Source of the DNA: Actinomycetota bacterium
GTDB lineage: Bacteria > Actinomycetota > Actinomycetes > S36-B12 > UBA10799
DNA length: 64,000 bases
Assembly: GCA_020636995.1 (NCBI GenBank)
Contig: JACJWU010000003.1
Span: 62,001 to 126,000 of the forward strand
Reading direction: 5' to 3'
The position numbers and the translations under genes are program-made. Positions 63,964 through 64,000 of this stretch are shown in pieces. The notes beneath the pieces were generated by a model that saw only the letters and a list, made by a program, of their open reading frames with translations, made no database searches and was not told where the DNA came from. Within the stretch, counting starts at the first letter, position 1. Each line of letters starts with the position of its first letter.

Positions 63964-64000
63964 TCGCACCGCTGACCCCACCGTCGTCCCCTCGCGGCCT

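Overview
The window is high-GC chromosomal DNA from an actinobacterium. The signs are a dnaK-grpE-dnaJ-hspR operon with HspR (HAIR-type) operators, the conserved fba / SpoU methyltransferase / dedA / pyrE neighbourhood, an HspR-linked clpB, many GTG starts, and many start codons lying 6-7 bases after a TANNNT box, as in leaderless actinobacterial mRNAs. I cannot name the genus. I found no rRNA, transposase, integrase, phage gene or CRISPR array. Most of the window is ordinary core and catabolic genome.

Layout. 0-2.6 kb: start of fba, a TrmH-like methyltransferase, dedA and pyrE. 2.6-5.5 kb: two short-chain or epimerase-type reductases and a class I aminotransferase. 5.7-8.7 kb: a glutarate operon (CoA-transferase, GntR regulator, glutaryl-CoA dehydrogenase) with its probable operator. 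8.8-12 kb: an ABC-2 exporter. 12.1-14 kb: alkylation repair (Ada-AlkA fusion, Ogt). 14-24.3 kb: a zinc-ribbon membrane protein, a secreted nuclease/phosphatase-fold protein, clpB, a short UvrA paralogue and a secreted subtilase. 24.4-28.6 kb: the dnaK operon. 28.9-29.3 kb: tRNA-Ser(CGA) followed by tandem repeats that copy its 3' end. 29.3-36.6 kb: a 1074-residue secreted protein of unknown function, small membrane proteins, an MFS transporter, tadA, upp and an esterase. 36.8-41.6 kb: pntAB and an AspT-type transporter. 41.7-45.9 kb: a DUF2202 protein, a YcaQ-like protein, small exported proteins and a DUF2252 protein.

45.9-55.3 kb is a polyamine/GABA-type catabolic region: two aldehyde dehydrogenases, GabT, a saccharopine-dehydrogenase-like protein, an APC permease, an Lrp-type regulator and a diamine-type aminotransferase. 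Two similar palindromes lie in its two divergent promoter regions. 55.4-61.8 kb is a tight eight-gene copper-delivery operon (CopC, CopD/CtaG, Sco, PCu(A)C, DyP peroxidase and accessories) ending in a PemK/MazF-like gene. A class 2 polyphosphate kinase and a membrane acyltransferase close the window.

The least explained material is between genes. At least five distinct families of palindromic intergenic repeats are present (A at 730 and 36629; B at 8718 and 21841; C at 28696, 51603 and 61881; D at 39760 and 55325; E at 5546), together with the tRNA-Ser tail repeats. Several sit between convergent genes and supply stop codons to them. These repeats, and the shared promoter architecture of clpB and dnaK, are where I would look first. 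I did not find a convincing new multi-gene system.
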